Of a stretch of 64,000 nucleotides of DNA, positions 45,654 to 55,563 are shown piece by piece. Each line of letters opens with the position of its first letter. Within the stretch, counting starts at the first letter, position 1. The stretch lies in NCBI GenBank assembly GCA_016722565.1, contig JADKIU010000002.1, positions 930,001 through 994,000 on the forward strand, written 5' to 3'. The notes under the pieces were generated by a model, which saw nothing but the letters and a program-made list of their open reading frames with translations, was not told the DNA's origin and made no database searches. Source of the stretch: Bacteroidota bacterium. GTDB taxonomy: Bacteria > Bacteroidota > Bacteroidia > 2-12-FULL-35-15. A program made the translations under genes and the position numbers.

Positions 45654-47540
45654 ATGTGTGGAATAACGGGAATAGTAGCATTCAATGAGAAAGGGAAAAC
45701 CTACTTGAACAAAGTAAGTGCGGCCACCTACTCATTGTTGAAGCGTGGACCAGATGGAGAAGGATTGTACTTCGATAAAAATGTGGCATTGGGTCACAGA
45801 CGACTATCAATTATTGACACCTCCAATGCTGCGGCACAACCCTTTACGGATGAATCAAAAAGATATACCATCGTTTTTAACGGAGAGATATTCAATTACA
45901 AACAACTGCGTTTGCAGCTTGAGAGCAAAGGAATAAAATTCAAATCCAACAGTGATACAGAAGTATTGTTACAACTCTATATCTCCGACAAAGAAAAATG
46001 TTTGGAGCAATTGGATGGAGAATTTGCCTTTGCAATTTATGATTCAAGTTCGGAGAAACTCTTTTTAGCGCGCGACCGATTTGGAATAAAACCGTTGTAC
46101 TATTACAAAGATGAAAATCGATTTGTTTTCGGGTCAGAACTCAAAGCGTTAATGGCGTTTGAAATACCAAAAGTAATTGACAAAACATCCTTACAACTCT
46201 ACTTTCATCTAAACTATATTCCAAGCCCCTATTCCATTTTTGAGCATGTAAAAAAACTGAAAGCCGGCACATTTTTAGATTTAGATTCGACAGGAAAAAT
46301 TGAAGAAAAAAAATATTATTCCATTCCATACACAAGTGAATTGAAGAATATTCCTTCCTACGAATCTGCTCAAAAAACATTTAAACATTTGTTAGAATCA
46401 TCTGTTCAACAACGCATGATTGCAGATGTGCCTTTGGGAACATTTTTGAGTGGTGGAATTGATTCATCTATTATTACAGCTATTGCAGCACAAAACACAC
46501 AACATTTAAATTCATTTTCGATTGGTTTTAAAGATGAACCACTTTTTGATGAAACTTCGTTTGCAATTTTACTTGCTAAAAAGTACAAAACCAATCATAC
46601 TGTTTTTGAATTAAGCAATGCCGATTTGTTTGCAAACCTTCAAGAATTACTGGATTACACAGATGAACCATTTGCTGATTCTTCAGCGTTAGCCGTGAAC
46701 ATTTTGAGCATGCATACCAAAAAGCATGTTACCGTAGCGCTTTCTGGAGATGGAGCAGATGAGCTTTTTGCAGGGTACAACAAACATGCGGCCGAACTCA
46801 AAGCGCGGAAAGGCGGATTAAAAGCTACGCTTGTAAAATCATCCCATTCACTTTTAAAACAACTTCCAAAATCGCGGAACAGCAAAACAGGAAACAAAAT
46901 TCGACAACTTGAAAAATTTGCTGAAGGAATGAAAATGAGTCCGCAGGAACGCTACTGGCAATGGGCCAAATGGTCAGGCTATACAGCAGATCAACTATTT
47001 TCAAAAAAATATAATCAAGCGATTTCAGATACGGATTACGAAAAAAGAAAATCATCTATCCTGAATTCTATTTCTGCTGATTACAATTCGGTATTACTCA
47101 CCGACATGCAATTGGTTTTAGAAAATGACATGCTTGTAAAAGTGGATCGCATGAGCATGGCCAGAAGCTTGGAGGTTCGCGTTCCCTTTTTAGACCATCA
47201 TTTGGTTAATTTTGCTTTTTCTCTTCCGGTTGACTATAAAATTGATGGTACAACACGTAAAAAAATTGTGAGAGACACGTTTAAGGACCTACTTCCTCCT
47301 GAACTATTGTTGCGAAGGAAACAAGGCTTTGAAGTACCTCTTTTAAAATGGTTTAAAACGGATTTAAAATCAATGATTACAAATGAATTATTAGAAGATA
47401 AATTCATTGAAGAACAAGGAATATTTAATGGCGAAGAAATAAAAAGATTAAAAATGCAATTATTCTCAAACAATCCGAATGATGCTGTAGAAAAAGTATG
47501 GGCATTGATTGTATTTCAATATTGGTGGAAAAAAATATGA
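45654..47540 (+). CDS. asnB: Asparagine synthase-type glutamine amidotransferase
   Basis: A 628-residue protein with an N-terminal Ntn glutaminase domain (Cys2 in MCGITGIV; HRRLSIID, FNGEIFNY) and a C-terminal synthetase domain with the ATP pyrophosphatase loop LSGGIDSS. The length and order are those of AsnB. It makes asparagine from aspartate, or, in polysaccharide clusters, amidates a sugar acid (WbmX-like). The neighbours, a GT4 glycosyltransferase and export genes, make the second role plausible. Its stop overlaps the next gene by 4 bases (ATGA), so both are translated together. Confidence 0.92.
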   Translation: MCGITGIVAFNEKGKTYLNKVSAATYSLLKRGPDGEGLYFDKNVALGHRRLSIIDTSNAAAQPFTDESKRYTIVFNGEIFNYKQLRLQLESKGIKFKSNSDTEVLLQLYISDKEKCLEQLDGEFAFAIYDSSSEKLFLARDRFGIKPLYYYKDENRFVFGSELKALMAFEIPKVIDKTSLQLYFHLNYIPSPYSIFEHVKKLKAGTFLDLDSTGKIEEKKYYSIPYTSELKNIPSYESAQKTFKHLLESSVQQRMIADVPLGTFLSGGIDSSIITAIAAQNTQHLNSFSIGFKDEPLFDETSFAILLAKKYKTNHTVFELSNADLFANLQELLDYTDEPFADSSALAVNILSMHTKKHVTVALSGDGADELFAGYNKHAAELKARKGGLKATLVKSSHSLLKQLPKSRNSKTGNKIRQLEKFAEGMKMSPQERYWQWAKWSGYTADQLFSKKYNQAISDTDYEKRKSSILNSISADYNSVLLTDMQLVLENDMLVKVDRMSMARSLEVRVPFLDHHLVNFAFSLPVDYKIDGTTRKKIVRDTFKDLLPPELLLRRKQGFEVPLLKWFKTDLKSMITNELLEDKFIEEQGIFNGEEIKRLKMQLFSNNPNDAVEKVWALIVFQYWWKKI

Positions 47541-48727
47541 CAAAAGTATTACGCATTATCAACCGGTTTAATCTAGGTGGCCCTACCTACAATGTGGCGT
47601 ATCTAAGTAAATACATGTCGAATGAATTTGAAACACTTTTAGTAGGTGGTGCAAAAGACGACACAGAAGAAAGCTCCGATTTTATTGTCAACAACTTAGG
47701 ACTCAAACCAATTATTGTTGAGGAGATGTTGCGCGAAATTGACCTCAAAAATGATTACACCGCCTACAAAAAAATAAAAAAAATTATTGAAGAGTTCAAA
47801 CCCGATATTGTTCATACGCATGCTTCTAAAGCAGGAACACTAGGCCGACTGGCAGCTTCTTCCAGCGGTGTGCCTATTATCATTCATACATTTCATGGAC
47901 ATGTATTTCATTCCTATTTTGGAAAATTAAAAACATTGTTTTATAAAACTATTGAACGTTATCTTGCAAAAAAATCAACCGTTATCATTGCAATTAGCGA
48001 GATACAAAAACAAGAATTGGTAGAGGTTCATAAAATTTGCAGAGCCGATAAAGTGAAAGTTATTCCTTTAGGATTTGATCTTTCAAAATTTCAAGAGCGC
48101 TTGACTGAAAAGAGAGATACGTTTCGCAAACAATACAATCTGGATGAAGATGAAATTGCCATATCAATTATCGGTCGACTTGTTCCGATAAAAAATCATT
48201 CACTTTTTTTAGAAGCAGTAGAAATTGTTTCAGAACAAACATCTAAAAAATTACGTGCATTTATTATTGGTGATGGAGAAGAACGTAAAGGAATTGAAGC
48301 AAAAGCAACTGAGCTTGGAATTTCATTTGTAGACGGAACCACCTCCAACAAAAAGGCACTATTAACCTTCACCTCTTGGATTAAGGAAATTGACATAGCC
48401 CTTGCCGGGAGCGATATTATTACATTAACCTCCTTCAATGAAGGGACACCGGTAAGTTTGATAGAGGCTCAAGCATCAAATAAACCTATTGTTACCACAA
48501 ATGTGGGTGGTATTGAAAATGTGGTGATTCCGAATGAAACTGCATTCTTATGTGAAAACAATAATTTGCCTCAATTTTCGGAAGCCTTATTAAAACTCAT
48601 TGAAAATGAATCCATTCGAGCAAATATGTCGCAAAAAGGGTGGGTTCATGTCAAAGAAAAATTTCATTATACGCGCTTGGTAAGCGATATGGAGACTTTA
48701 TATAAATCCTTAACAAAAAAAAGCTAA
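47537..48727 (+). CDS. GT4-family glycosyltransferase
   Basis: A 396-residue GT-B enzyme. I start at ATG 47537, which overlaps the asnB stop; the open frame extends further upstream but inside asnB. N-terminal: INRFNLGGPTYNVAYLSKYM, the acceptor-domain glycine loop, and DIVHTHASKAGTLGRLAA. C-terminal: SIIGRLVPIKNHSLFLEA, and FNEGTPVSLIEAQASNKPIV, the E-x7-E donor site. It transfers an activated sugar to a lipid-linked acceptor at the cytoplasmic face; donor and acceptor are unknown. Confidence 0.9.
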   Translation: MTKVLRIINRFNLGGPTYNVAYLSKYMSNEFETLLVGGAKDDTEESSDFIVNNLGLKPIIVEEMLREIDLKNDYTAYKKIKKIIEEFKPDIVHTHASKAGTLGRLAASSSGVPIIIHTFHGHVFHSYFGKLKTLFYKTIERYLAKKSTVIIAISEIQKQELVEVHKICRADKVKVIPLGFDLSKFQERLTEKRDTFRKQYNLDEDEIAISIIGRLVPIKNHSLFLEAVEIVSEQTSKKLRAFIIGDGEERKGIEAKATELGISFVDGTTSNKKALLTFTSWIKEIDIALAGSDIITLTSFNEGTPVSLIEAQASNKPIVTTNVGGIENVVIPNETAFLCENNNLPQFSEALLKLIENESIRANMSQKGWVHVKEKFHYTRLVSDMETLYKSLTKKS

Positions 48728-48844
48728 TCTCCCATAAAACTGGCTATTAAGAGTCCTCTCTAGATATATTCTCCAACAAAAACAAGCCATTCACCGCAAA
48801 ATTCTTTTAAAATTGAAAGTCAGTCGGGGTTTCGTAATATTTTT

Positions 48845-48852
48845 TAACTTTG
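48845..48852 (+). promoter_or_regulatory. TAnnTTTG -7 element of the export operon
   Basis: TAACTTTG lies 23 bases before the wza-like ATG at 48876, in the 148-bp spacer after the GT4 gene. It could begin a second transcription unit running to the M23 gene at 55463. The -33 element is not clear. Confidence 0.4.
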
Positions 48853-48875
48853 TATGTTAAAATACTTAAGACTAT

Positions 48876-49643
48876 ATGCGTAAACTGCTCTATTTGTTTG
48901 GATTATCGTTATTTTTCACCAGTTGTGGATGGATAAATCCCAGCATCATGCTGAAAACCGGAAAAGATTACAAATACGCCCAAAATCCTGATTCAACAAA
49001 AGCTTTAGACTATAAAATATCTGCAAATGACATTTTGGAATTTAGCATGTATTCAAATGATGGTTTTAAATTGGTGGATTTAACCTCTTTAAATTCAGCC
49101 AATATGGGATATCGCTTTGAGTCTAATATTCAGTATTTGGTTGAATCGGATGGTAGTGCAAAATTGCCTGTTTTAGGAAGGATAAAACTAAGTGGTTATA
49201 CCATTAGAGAGGCTGAAACATTGCTTGAGGAAAAATATGCTAGTTTTTATGTTCGTCCATATGTGATTATGTCCGTTTCAAATAAACGAGTAATTGTATT
49301 TCCGGGCAGTGCAGGAGATGCCAAGGTTATTCCATTAGTGAATAACAACACCACTTTGATTGAAGCGTTGGCGCTTGCTGGAGGTATTGCAGACGATGGA
49401 AAGGCCAGAATGGTTAAACTTATTCGTGAAACACCGGATAAAAAGCACGATGTTTTCTTAATTGATTTATCTCAGATTGAAGGGATTAAACAAGGGACGA
49501 TGGTGCTCCAAGCCAACGACATTATTTATGTTGAACCTAGAAAAAAATATGCAAGCCGCTTCATCCAGGAAGCTGCACCAATCGTGAGCATCCTTACCAG
49601 CATATTCATTCTTATAACCTACACACAGCGAATTTCTAATTAG
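48876..49643 (+). CDS. wza: Polysaccharide export lipoprotein (Wza-like)
   Basis: A 255-residue outer-membrane export protein. The leader MRKLLYLFGLSLFFTSC ends in a lipobox Cys. The poly_export domain appears as YKISANDILEFSMYSNDGFK and VESDGSAKLPVLGRIKLSGY, and SLBB-like segments follow (IREAETLLEEKYASFYV, TTLIEALALAGGI, QANDIIYVEP). A single C-terminal hydrophobic stretch is present (APIVSILTSIFILITY), which in Bacteroidota often anchors the protein. It forms the channel through which capsule or exopolysaccharide leaves the cell, working with Wzc, which is encoded next. Confidence 0.9.
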   Translation: MRKLLYLFGLSLFFTSCGWINPSIMLKTGKDYKYAQNPDSTKALDYKISANDILEFSMYSNDGFKLVDLTSLNSANMGYRFESNIQYLVESDGSAKLPVLGRIKLSGYTIREAETLLEEKYASFYVRPYVIMSVSNKRVIVFPGSAGDAKVIPLVNNNTTLIEALALAGGIADDGKARMVKLIRETPDKKHDVFLIDLSQIEGIKQGTMVLQANDIIYVEPRKKYASRFIQEAAPIVSILTSIFILITYTQRISN

Positions 49644-49669
49644 TTCGTTCAAAATATTATTTGAAGTAA

Positions 49670-52110
49670 ATGCTACAGGAAGATATCTCCAAAACAAACG
49701 ATAATTTTGAACGTTACAAAGAACGTATTTCGAATTTCAGTGGTGAATTCGAATTGGGACTATTTTTATACATCTCCAGAAAAAGTCTAGTTTGGATTGC
49801 AATGTTTTTTATTTTGGCTTTTACTGCAGCCAAATTATACCTGCGCTACACAGCTCCATTATACCAAGCATCTAGCATTATTCAGGTTCAAACAAACAAT
49901 CAAGCCAATCAATTATTAAACATTGATAACCTGAGTACTCAAGAAAACTCAAATGGGTTAGCAGAAGCCGTAGAGTTATTGCGTTCAAAAGTTTTTGTTA
50001 AAAGAGTATTATCCAAACTTCCACTTGAAGTAGGGTATTATTCAGAAGGGACGCTTTTAAACAACGAGCTTTATACAGGCAGTCCGTTTAATGTTGAAGT
50101 CAGAAGAAAAGACAACGCGATTGTTGGGACTAAAATATATATTGATTTTAATAGCAGTAGCAGAGGCGTTGTAAACTTCTCGGTAGATGGTCAATCCTAC
50201 TCAGAAAATTACACAACTGATAAATGGTTGCATTTCCCTCAGTTCGACCTACGCGTTTTTATTACCAATTATCCGGAAATTCAAAAACAGCAAAACACGA
50301 ACAAAGAAAATGTTTATTATTTTACGGTAAATGATACGAATGCGCTTGTAAATAAATATTACCCGTTTTTAGAAGTGAAACTTTTAAATGAAGATGCCAA
50401 AACCATTTCTATTTCATTTAAAGACTTTAACTCACAAAAAGCCGCGGACATTGTTTCATCGATGACAGAAGAGTACACCAACTTTGATTTGGAAAGAAAA
50501 GGAGAAAGTTCAAAAAGTGTTATCCGATTTATTGATGTGCAGTTGGATGCGGTATACGAACAATTAAAAAGCTCTGAAAATTCCATACAAGATTTCAAGA
50601 AAGTAAACAACGTAACGGAAGACATAGATGTAAAAAACACCAATACTACTCGACTAAACGGATTAGAAGATCAGATTATTAATCTTGAGTTGGAAGAAAA
50701 CGTACTAAATAAAATTGGAGTTGAAATTAACAATTCGAAAGCCATTGACTCCTACAGCTTATTGGCAATGTTGGCGGGCACAGAAACTGAAGCTAACATT
50801 AGCAAGTCCGTATCAGAATTACACCGACTATTAATTCAAAAGAAGAAATGCTTTATGAAGTTACGCCAGGTAGCGAAGCCATTAAAGCAATCGATTTTCA
50901 GATTGATATTCAGAAAAAATTATTAAAAGAAAGTATTAAATCCGTTCGTGCGAATATTGCATTGCGAAAAAACGAACTTCAGAAAAAAGCCGATTTATTT
51001 GCAGGTACATTTAAACTTCCTGTGAATGAAGTTGAGTATGCACGCCTTCAGCGATTATTTAACATCAACGAAAAGTATTACACCCTTTTGTTGGAAAAAA
51101 GAACAGAGTTCTCCATCTCAAAAGCAGGTTTTGTTTCACAAAATGTGATTCTCGAAAAAGCAGAAGTTCCTACCAGCCCGGTTTCACCCAATTCAAAAAT
51201 TACATACATCGCCTATTTACTTGTAGCCGGACTTTTAGGTCTGTTTTTAATTTTATTCCGCTACTTATCACACAACCAGATTAATTCTTTAAATGAAATT
51301 AGTAAATACACCAATTCATCCATCAGCATTTTAGGTATCGTACCAAAATGTAAACAAGACATTCCTGTTTCTCAATTGCTAGTTGATAAAAGCCCTAAAT
51401 CATTGATAGCAGAAGCGTTTCGTTCAATCAGAACCAACTTGCAATTTATTTCAAATGAACCGGGACCTAAAACCATTGCTTTAACATCTACCATTTCAGG
51501 TGAAGGAAAAACATTTGTTGCAATCAACCTTGCCGGAATCATTGCCTTTTCAGGAAAAAAAGTGGTCATCATCGATTTGGATATGCGGAAACCGAAAATT
51601 CATATTGGATTTAATGCACAAAACACAAAAGGGATGAGCACCTTGCTAATAGGGAAAGGTGAAATTGAAGAAGCAATTCAAAAAAGTAGTTTAGAAAATC
51701 TGGATTTTATTACAGCCGGACCTATTCCTCCTAACCCATCTGAATTAATCATCAGCGACAAAATGGATGAAATTCTCAGCCATCTTAAAACAATTTATGA
51801 CGTAATCATTATAGACAATCCGCCTGTTGGTTTAGTAAGTGATGGTATCTCCATGATTCAAAAAGCGGATTACCCTATTTATATCTTCAGAGCAGAATAT
51901 TCTAAGAGAAATTTCATTCAAAATGTTGATCGTTTGTTTAACGAAGCAAATATCAAACGCTTATCTGTTATATTAAATGGTGTGGACATTGAACGAAAAA
52001 GCTATGGATATAACTATGGATATGGTTATGGATATGGATACGGATATGGTTATGGATATTACGATGAAGGAACTAAGTCCAGTGTAAAAAAGTCGTTTTT
52101 TAAAAAATAA
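49670..52110 (+). CDS. wzc: Polysaccharide co-polymerase and BY-kinase (Wzc-like), one frameshift
   Basis: Corrected length is 813 residues. The N-terminal half is a Wzz domain (first membrane helix near VWIAMFFILAFTAAKLYL). It passes through a coiled coil to a second helix (TYIAYLLVAGLLGLFLILF). The C-terminal half is a tyrosine kinase: Walker A SGEGKTFVAINLAG, A-prime VVIIDLDMRKP, Walker B VIIIDNPPVG. The tail repeats Gly-Tyr (about nine pairs), the autophosphorylation cluster. One A is missing near 50841-50847; adding it joins LIQKK to EMLYEVTPGSEA. Wzc controls chain length and export through Wza. Confidence 0.92.
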
Positions 52111-52125
52111 TCCGAACGCGAATTT

Positions 52126-52668
52126 ATGGAAGTAATAGCTACCCCTATTAAAGATTTATTTATTATTCAGCCAAAAGTTTTTGAAGATCCTAGAGGCTAC
52201 TTTTATGAGTCGTATAATAAAAGTGCTTTCGAAAAAGCCGGTATCACAGTCGAATTTGTTCAAGACAATCAATCTCTTTCTCAAAAAGGTGTTTTACGCG
52301 GACTACATTTTCAGAATCCACCTTATGCTCAGGGTAAATTGGTGCGTACTATTAAAGGTAGTGTTTTAGATGTGGCAGTAGATATCCGAAAAAACTCTGA
52401 AACGTATGGTCAGCATTTTGATATTATTTTAAATGAAACAAATAAAACAATGTTATGGATTCCACCTGGCTTTGCGCATGGTTTTTTGACATTAGAAAAC
52501 GACACCATTTTTTCCTATAAATGCACCAACTTATTTAATAAACCTTCTGAAGACTGTATCCTTTGGAATGACGCAGATATAGCAATACAATGGGGAATAA
52601 AAAAACCACTTTTATCGGACAAAGACAAAGAAGGAAAGCAATTTAAAGACTTTAAGAGTCAATTTTAA
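52126..52668 (+). CDS. rfbC: dTDP-4-dehydrorhamnose 3,5-epimerase
   Basis: A 180-residue cupin epimerase that turns dTDP-4-dehydro-6-deoxyglucose into the 4-dehydrorhamnose form, the third step of dTDP-rhamnose synthesis. The fold cues are PRGYFYESYN, QDNQSLSQKGVLRGLHFQ (catalytic His), GKLVRTIKGSVLDVAVDIRK and WIPPGFAHGFLTLEND. It lies 15 bp after wzc in the export operon, suggesting that rhamnose or a related deoxysugar is part of the polymer. rfbA, rfbB and rfbD are not in the window. Confidence 0.93.
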   Translation: MEVIATPIKDLFIIQPKVFEDPRGYFYESYNKSAFEKAGITVEFVQDNQSLSQKGVLRGLHFQNPPYAQGKLVRTIKGSVLDVAVDIRKNSETYGQHFDIILNETNKTMLWIPPGFAHGFLTLENDTIFSYKCTNLFNKPSEDCILWNDADIAIQWGIKKPLLSDKDKEGKQFKDFKSQF

Positions 52669-52691
52669 TACAACAGTCCACAAATTACATT

Positions 52692-53771
52692 ATGGAACAC
52701 AGTACATACCTATTGATTATTTACTCCGGCTTTTTTATAGGTGCCGCTGTATTGTCGTTTTTGATTAATGGTCTGTTTTTGAAATTTGCGTCAAACTTAG
52801 GTATTCGAAATACTTCAGAAACGGTTATAAGATGGAGCCCTGCGGCAAAACCTTCATTAGGTGGGATTTCATTTTATTTACTTTTTTTACTTTCTATTGC
52901 CAGCTATTCAATCTTTTTTGAGCACACCCAAGTACTTGTAAACAAACAAATACTCGGCTTATTAGCAGCAGGGACACTCGCATTCTTATTAGGACTTTCT
53001 GATGATGCTTACAATACAAAACCTTTGCTTAAACTCATCATCCAAATATGTTGTGCATTGATTTTGGTTTCAACAGGCACATACATCACATTATTTAATC
53101 AACATTATGTAAATATTGCATTGTCTATGTTTTGGATTGTAGCACTCATGAATTCAATCAATATGCTTGATAATATGGATGCCATAACAACGATTGTTTC
53201 AATAACAGTTATTATCAGTGCATTATTCGTTATTTACTTAAACAAAGGCGGACACACCATACATACCATTATCCTTATTGGTGTATTGTCAGCTTTGATT
53301 GGCTTTTTATTTTACAATTGGCATCCTGCAAAAATATTTATGGGAGATACCGGCAGTCAGTTTTTAGGAGTATTTCTTGCTGCTATCGGAATAAAATATT
53401 TTTGGACACCACTCGACACCACCATCATTCATGAAAACATCAACGACACCAAACAATTTTTTATATCCATTTTAACGTTTGCTATTCCCATTATTGACAC
53501 AACCACCGTTGTGATTAATCGACTAAGAAAAGGCAAATCTCCTTTTGTCGGAGGCAAAGATCATACAACGCACAACTTCTTTTTTATGGGCTTGACAGAA
53601 AAACGAATTGCATTGATGTATGCAGGCATTTGTTTTCTAAATATGTTTTTATGTTATCTCATTATCAATCACATTAAAGAATGGGGATACATTCACATAA
53701 TTTTGTTTTCTGTATATTTTATTCTTCTATTCTTTTTCTTTTATGCACCCACTCGAAAGTTTTCTAAATAA
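52692..53771 (+). CDS. Polyprenyl-phosphate sugar-1-phosphate transferase (WecA/MraY family)
   Basis: A 359-residue inner-membrane enzyme with about ten helices. Key cytoplasmic motifs are FLLGLSDDAYNTKPLLK (Asp-Asp), MNSINMLDNMDAITT, FMGDTGSQFLG and the late IIDTTTVVINRLRKGKSPFV with GGKDHTTH. It starts polymer assembly by placing a sugar phosphate, usually GlcNAc-1-P, on undecaprenyl phosphate. Its place between rfbC and the transglycosylase points to the polysaccharide rather than to peptidoglycan; the murein MraY gene would sit in the dcw cluster. The ATG of the next gene overlaps its stop by one base. Confidence 0.9.
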   Translation: MEHSTYLLIIYSGFFIGAAVLSFLINGLFLKFASNLGIRNTSETVIRWSPAAKPSLGGISFYLLFLLSIASYSIFFEHTQVLVNKQILGLLAAGTLAFLLGLSDDAYNTKPLLKLIIQICCALILVSTGTYITLFNQHYVNIALSMFWIVALMNSINMLDNMDAITTIVSITVIISALFVIYLNKGGHTIHTIILIGVLSALIGFLFYNWHPAKIFMGDTGSQFLGVFLAAIGIKYFWTPLDTTIIHENINDTKQFFISILTFAIPIIDTTTVVINRLRKGKSPFVGGKDHTTHNFFFMGLTEKRIALMYAGICFLNMFLCYLIINHIKEWGYIHIILFSVYFILLFFFFYAPTRKFSK

Positions 53772-54853
53772 TGCAACGAAAAGAGAAAGTCATTATCATT
53801 TTAAAGTCAGCAAAAAAGTACATTATCGCTTTTGCACTTGTTGTTGTATTGATTAGTATCGTAAAACTATTTTCTTACTCAATAAACGACAACTTATCAG
53901 ATAATGAATATCAAGACTATTTTAATGCCAGTTATAAAACCTTCAGCATTCGCGTACCCAAAAATTTAAATTTTGCCGGTGAAAAAACACCCATTACTGA
54001 TTTTAGTGTTCGAGAAGCTGCAGAGCGGGAACTGGTTGTAAATACGTATTGGCAATCACAATCACTTTTGCTGCACAAAAGAGCCAATCGGTGGTTTCCA
54101 ATTATAGAACCCATCCTTGAAAAAAATGGAATTCCTGAAGATTTTAAATACATCGCTTTAATTGAAAGTCAACTTACAAATGCGGTTTCACCTCAAGGAG
54201 CAACCGGATTTTGGCAAATCATAGAATCAACAGGAACAAGCTACGGGATGGAAATAACAGAAGAAGTAGATGAACGATACCATGTTGCTAAATCCACTGA
54301 AGTTGCTTGTAAATATTTTAAAGAAGCATATAAAATTTTCAACAATTGGACATTGGTTGCTGCCTCCTATAATTTAGGAATGGGTGGAGTTCAAGGACAA
54401 ATTGAAAAACAAAAAGTCAATAGTTATTATGATTTAGCATTAACTGAAGAAACAGCCAGATATGTTTATCGAATTTTAGCAATGAAGGAAATCATTTCAC
54501 GACCTAAAGTTTATGGATATATGTTGCGTAAAAAAGATTTATATCCACCTGTAGCAACAAAAAAAATAACTGTGGATACAACCATACATAATCTGGCCGA
54601 CTTTTCTATCAGTCAAGGAGTAAATTATAAAATATTAAAATTATTTAATCCTTGGTTGCGGACAAATTCACTTACAAATACCAACCGTAAAAAATACATT
54701 ATAGAAATCCCAAAAGGCACTATGAATATTTATGATTTGGATGGCAATTATGATGGAAGTAATCAATTAACACCGACTGATTCGGTGAATTTAATTACAG
54801 TATCACCTTTGCAAAACGACACACTAAAAACAATCGAAAAACCCAAAGAGTAA
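53771..54853 (+). CDS. Lytic murein transglycosylase (MltD/SLT type)
   Basis: A 360-residue protein with an N-terminal signal anchor (KKYIIAFALVVVLISIVKLF). The SLT domain shows the catalytic Glu in YIALIESQL, then SPQGATGFWQIIESTG and ASYNLGMGGVQGQI. The C-terminal region ends in a segment with LysM-like character (ISQGVNYKILKLFNPWLRTN). It cleaves peptidoglycan strands and makes anhydro-muropeptides. Its overlap with the sugar-transferase gene suggests it opens the wall for the export machine; this is inference. Confidence 0.88.
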   Translation: MQRKEKVIIILKSAKKYIIAFALVVVLISIVKLFSYSINDNLSDNEYQDYFNASYKTFSIRVPKNLNFAGEKTPITDFSVREAAERELVVNTYWQSQSLLLHKRANRWFPIIEPILEKNGIPEDFKYIALIESQLTNAVSPQGATGFWQIIESTGTSYGMEITEEVDERYHVAKSTEVACKYFKEAYKIFNNWTLVAASYNLGMGGVQGQIEKQKVNSYYDLALTEETARYVYRILAMKEIISRPKVYGYMLRKKDLYPPVATKKITVDTTIHNLADFSISQGVNYKILKLFNPWLRTNSLTNTNRKKYIIEIPKGTMNIYDLDGNYDGSNQLTPTDSVNLITVSPLQNDTLKTIEKPKE

Positions 54854-54857
54854 GCGC

Positions 54858-55463
54858 ATGTTTTACAAAACAATTTGTTTATTCATCGCCCTTTCAATCG
54901 CACACGCCTCCCCTTTTTCAATACCAATAAATACCTCAAACAGAAAAGATATTTCTAGTATTCAGCTCACAGAAATTGGGGAATTTGGACTCATCCGCAA
55001 AGCAAGAAAAACGGTTCCGGCACATTTTCATACAGGAATAGATATTAAGCGTCCGAATATGAATTACAACAATGAACCCATTTTTTCTATTGCGCAAGGA
55101 AAAATCATTAGTAAACGAACAGATGGCCCCTATGCTCAATTAATCATTGAGCATCATGTTGGCAACACTGTTTTCTGGACCGTATATGAGCACATAGCAG
55201 GTATAACAGTTAATTTGCATCAAACCGTTACGCCAGACAAACCTATTGCTCGATTTATGAATAAAATAGAGCTCAATAAATACGGTTGGCAATTTGACCA
55301 TGTCCATCTTGAAATTTTAAAAACAAAACCCATTTCCATTGAGCCGAGTAAAAATACTCCTGAACGATTATACAACTCCTACTCCTTAATTTGTTTCAAA
55401 AAAGACGAGTTAGAAAAACACTTCTACAACCCCTTGCTGTTTTTATCTAAAAACCTTGATTAA
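54858..55463 (+). CDS. M23/LytM-family peptidase
   Basis: A 201-residue exported protein with a leader MFYKTICLFIALSIAHAS. It has the LytM layout: HFHTGIDI, the first zinc His and Asp, then PIFSIAQGKIISKR and finally DHVHLEI with the HxH motif. The enzyme would cut peptide cross-links in peptidoglycan. The core is short and lacks an SH3b or LysM module, so it may be a regulated or scaffold form. It starts 4 bases after the transglycosylase stop. Together the two give this locus a wall-remodelling pair. Confidence 0.85.
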   Translation: MFYKTICLFIALSIAHASPFSIPINTSNRKDISSIQLTEIGEFGLIRKARKTVPAHFHTGIDIKRPNMNYNNEPIFSIAQGKIISKRTDGPYAQLIIEHHVGNTVFWTVYEHIAGITVNLHQTVTPDKPIARFMNKIELNKYGWQFDHVHLEILKTKPISIEPSKNTPERLYNSYSLICFKKDELEKHFYNPLLFLSKNLD

Positions 55464-55478
55464 ATTAGGGCAAAGACC

Positions 55479-55508
55479 TTGTTCATAATTGTTTGTTCCG
55501 TACCTTTG
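55479..55508 (+). promoter_or_regulatory. Bacteroidota-type promoter of uvrA (TTG-N19-TAnnTTTG)
   Basis: TTG at 55479-55481 is followed by 19 bases and then TACCTTTG at 55501-55508, an exact match in sequence and spacing to the Bacteroidota housekeeping consensus. The predicted start point is about 50 bases before the uvrA ATG. It starts a new unit after the M23 gene. Confidence 0.65.
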
Positions 55509-55563
55509 CAAAAAAGAAAAACACTTACCTTTTAAAGGATTTTATCCAATAACAAATAAGAAA

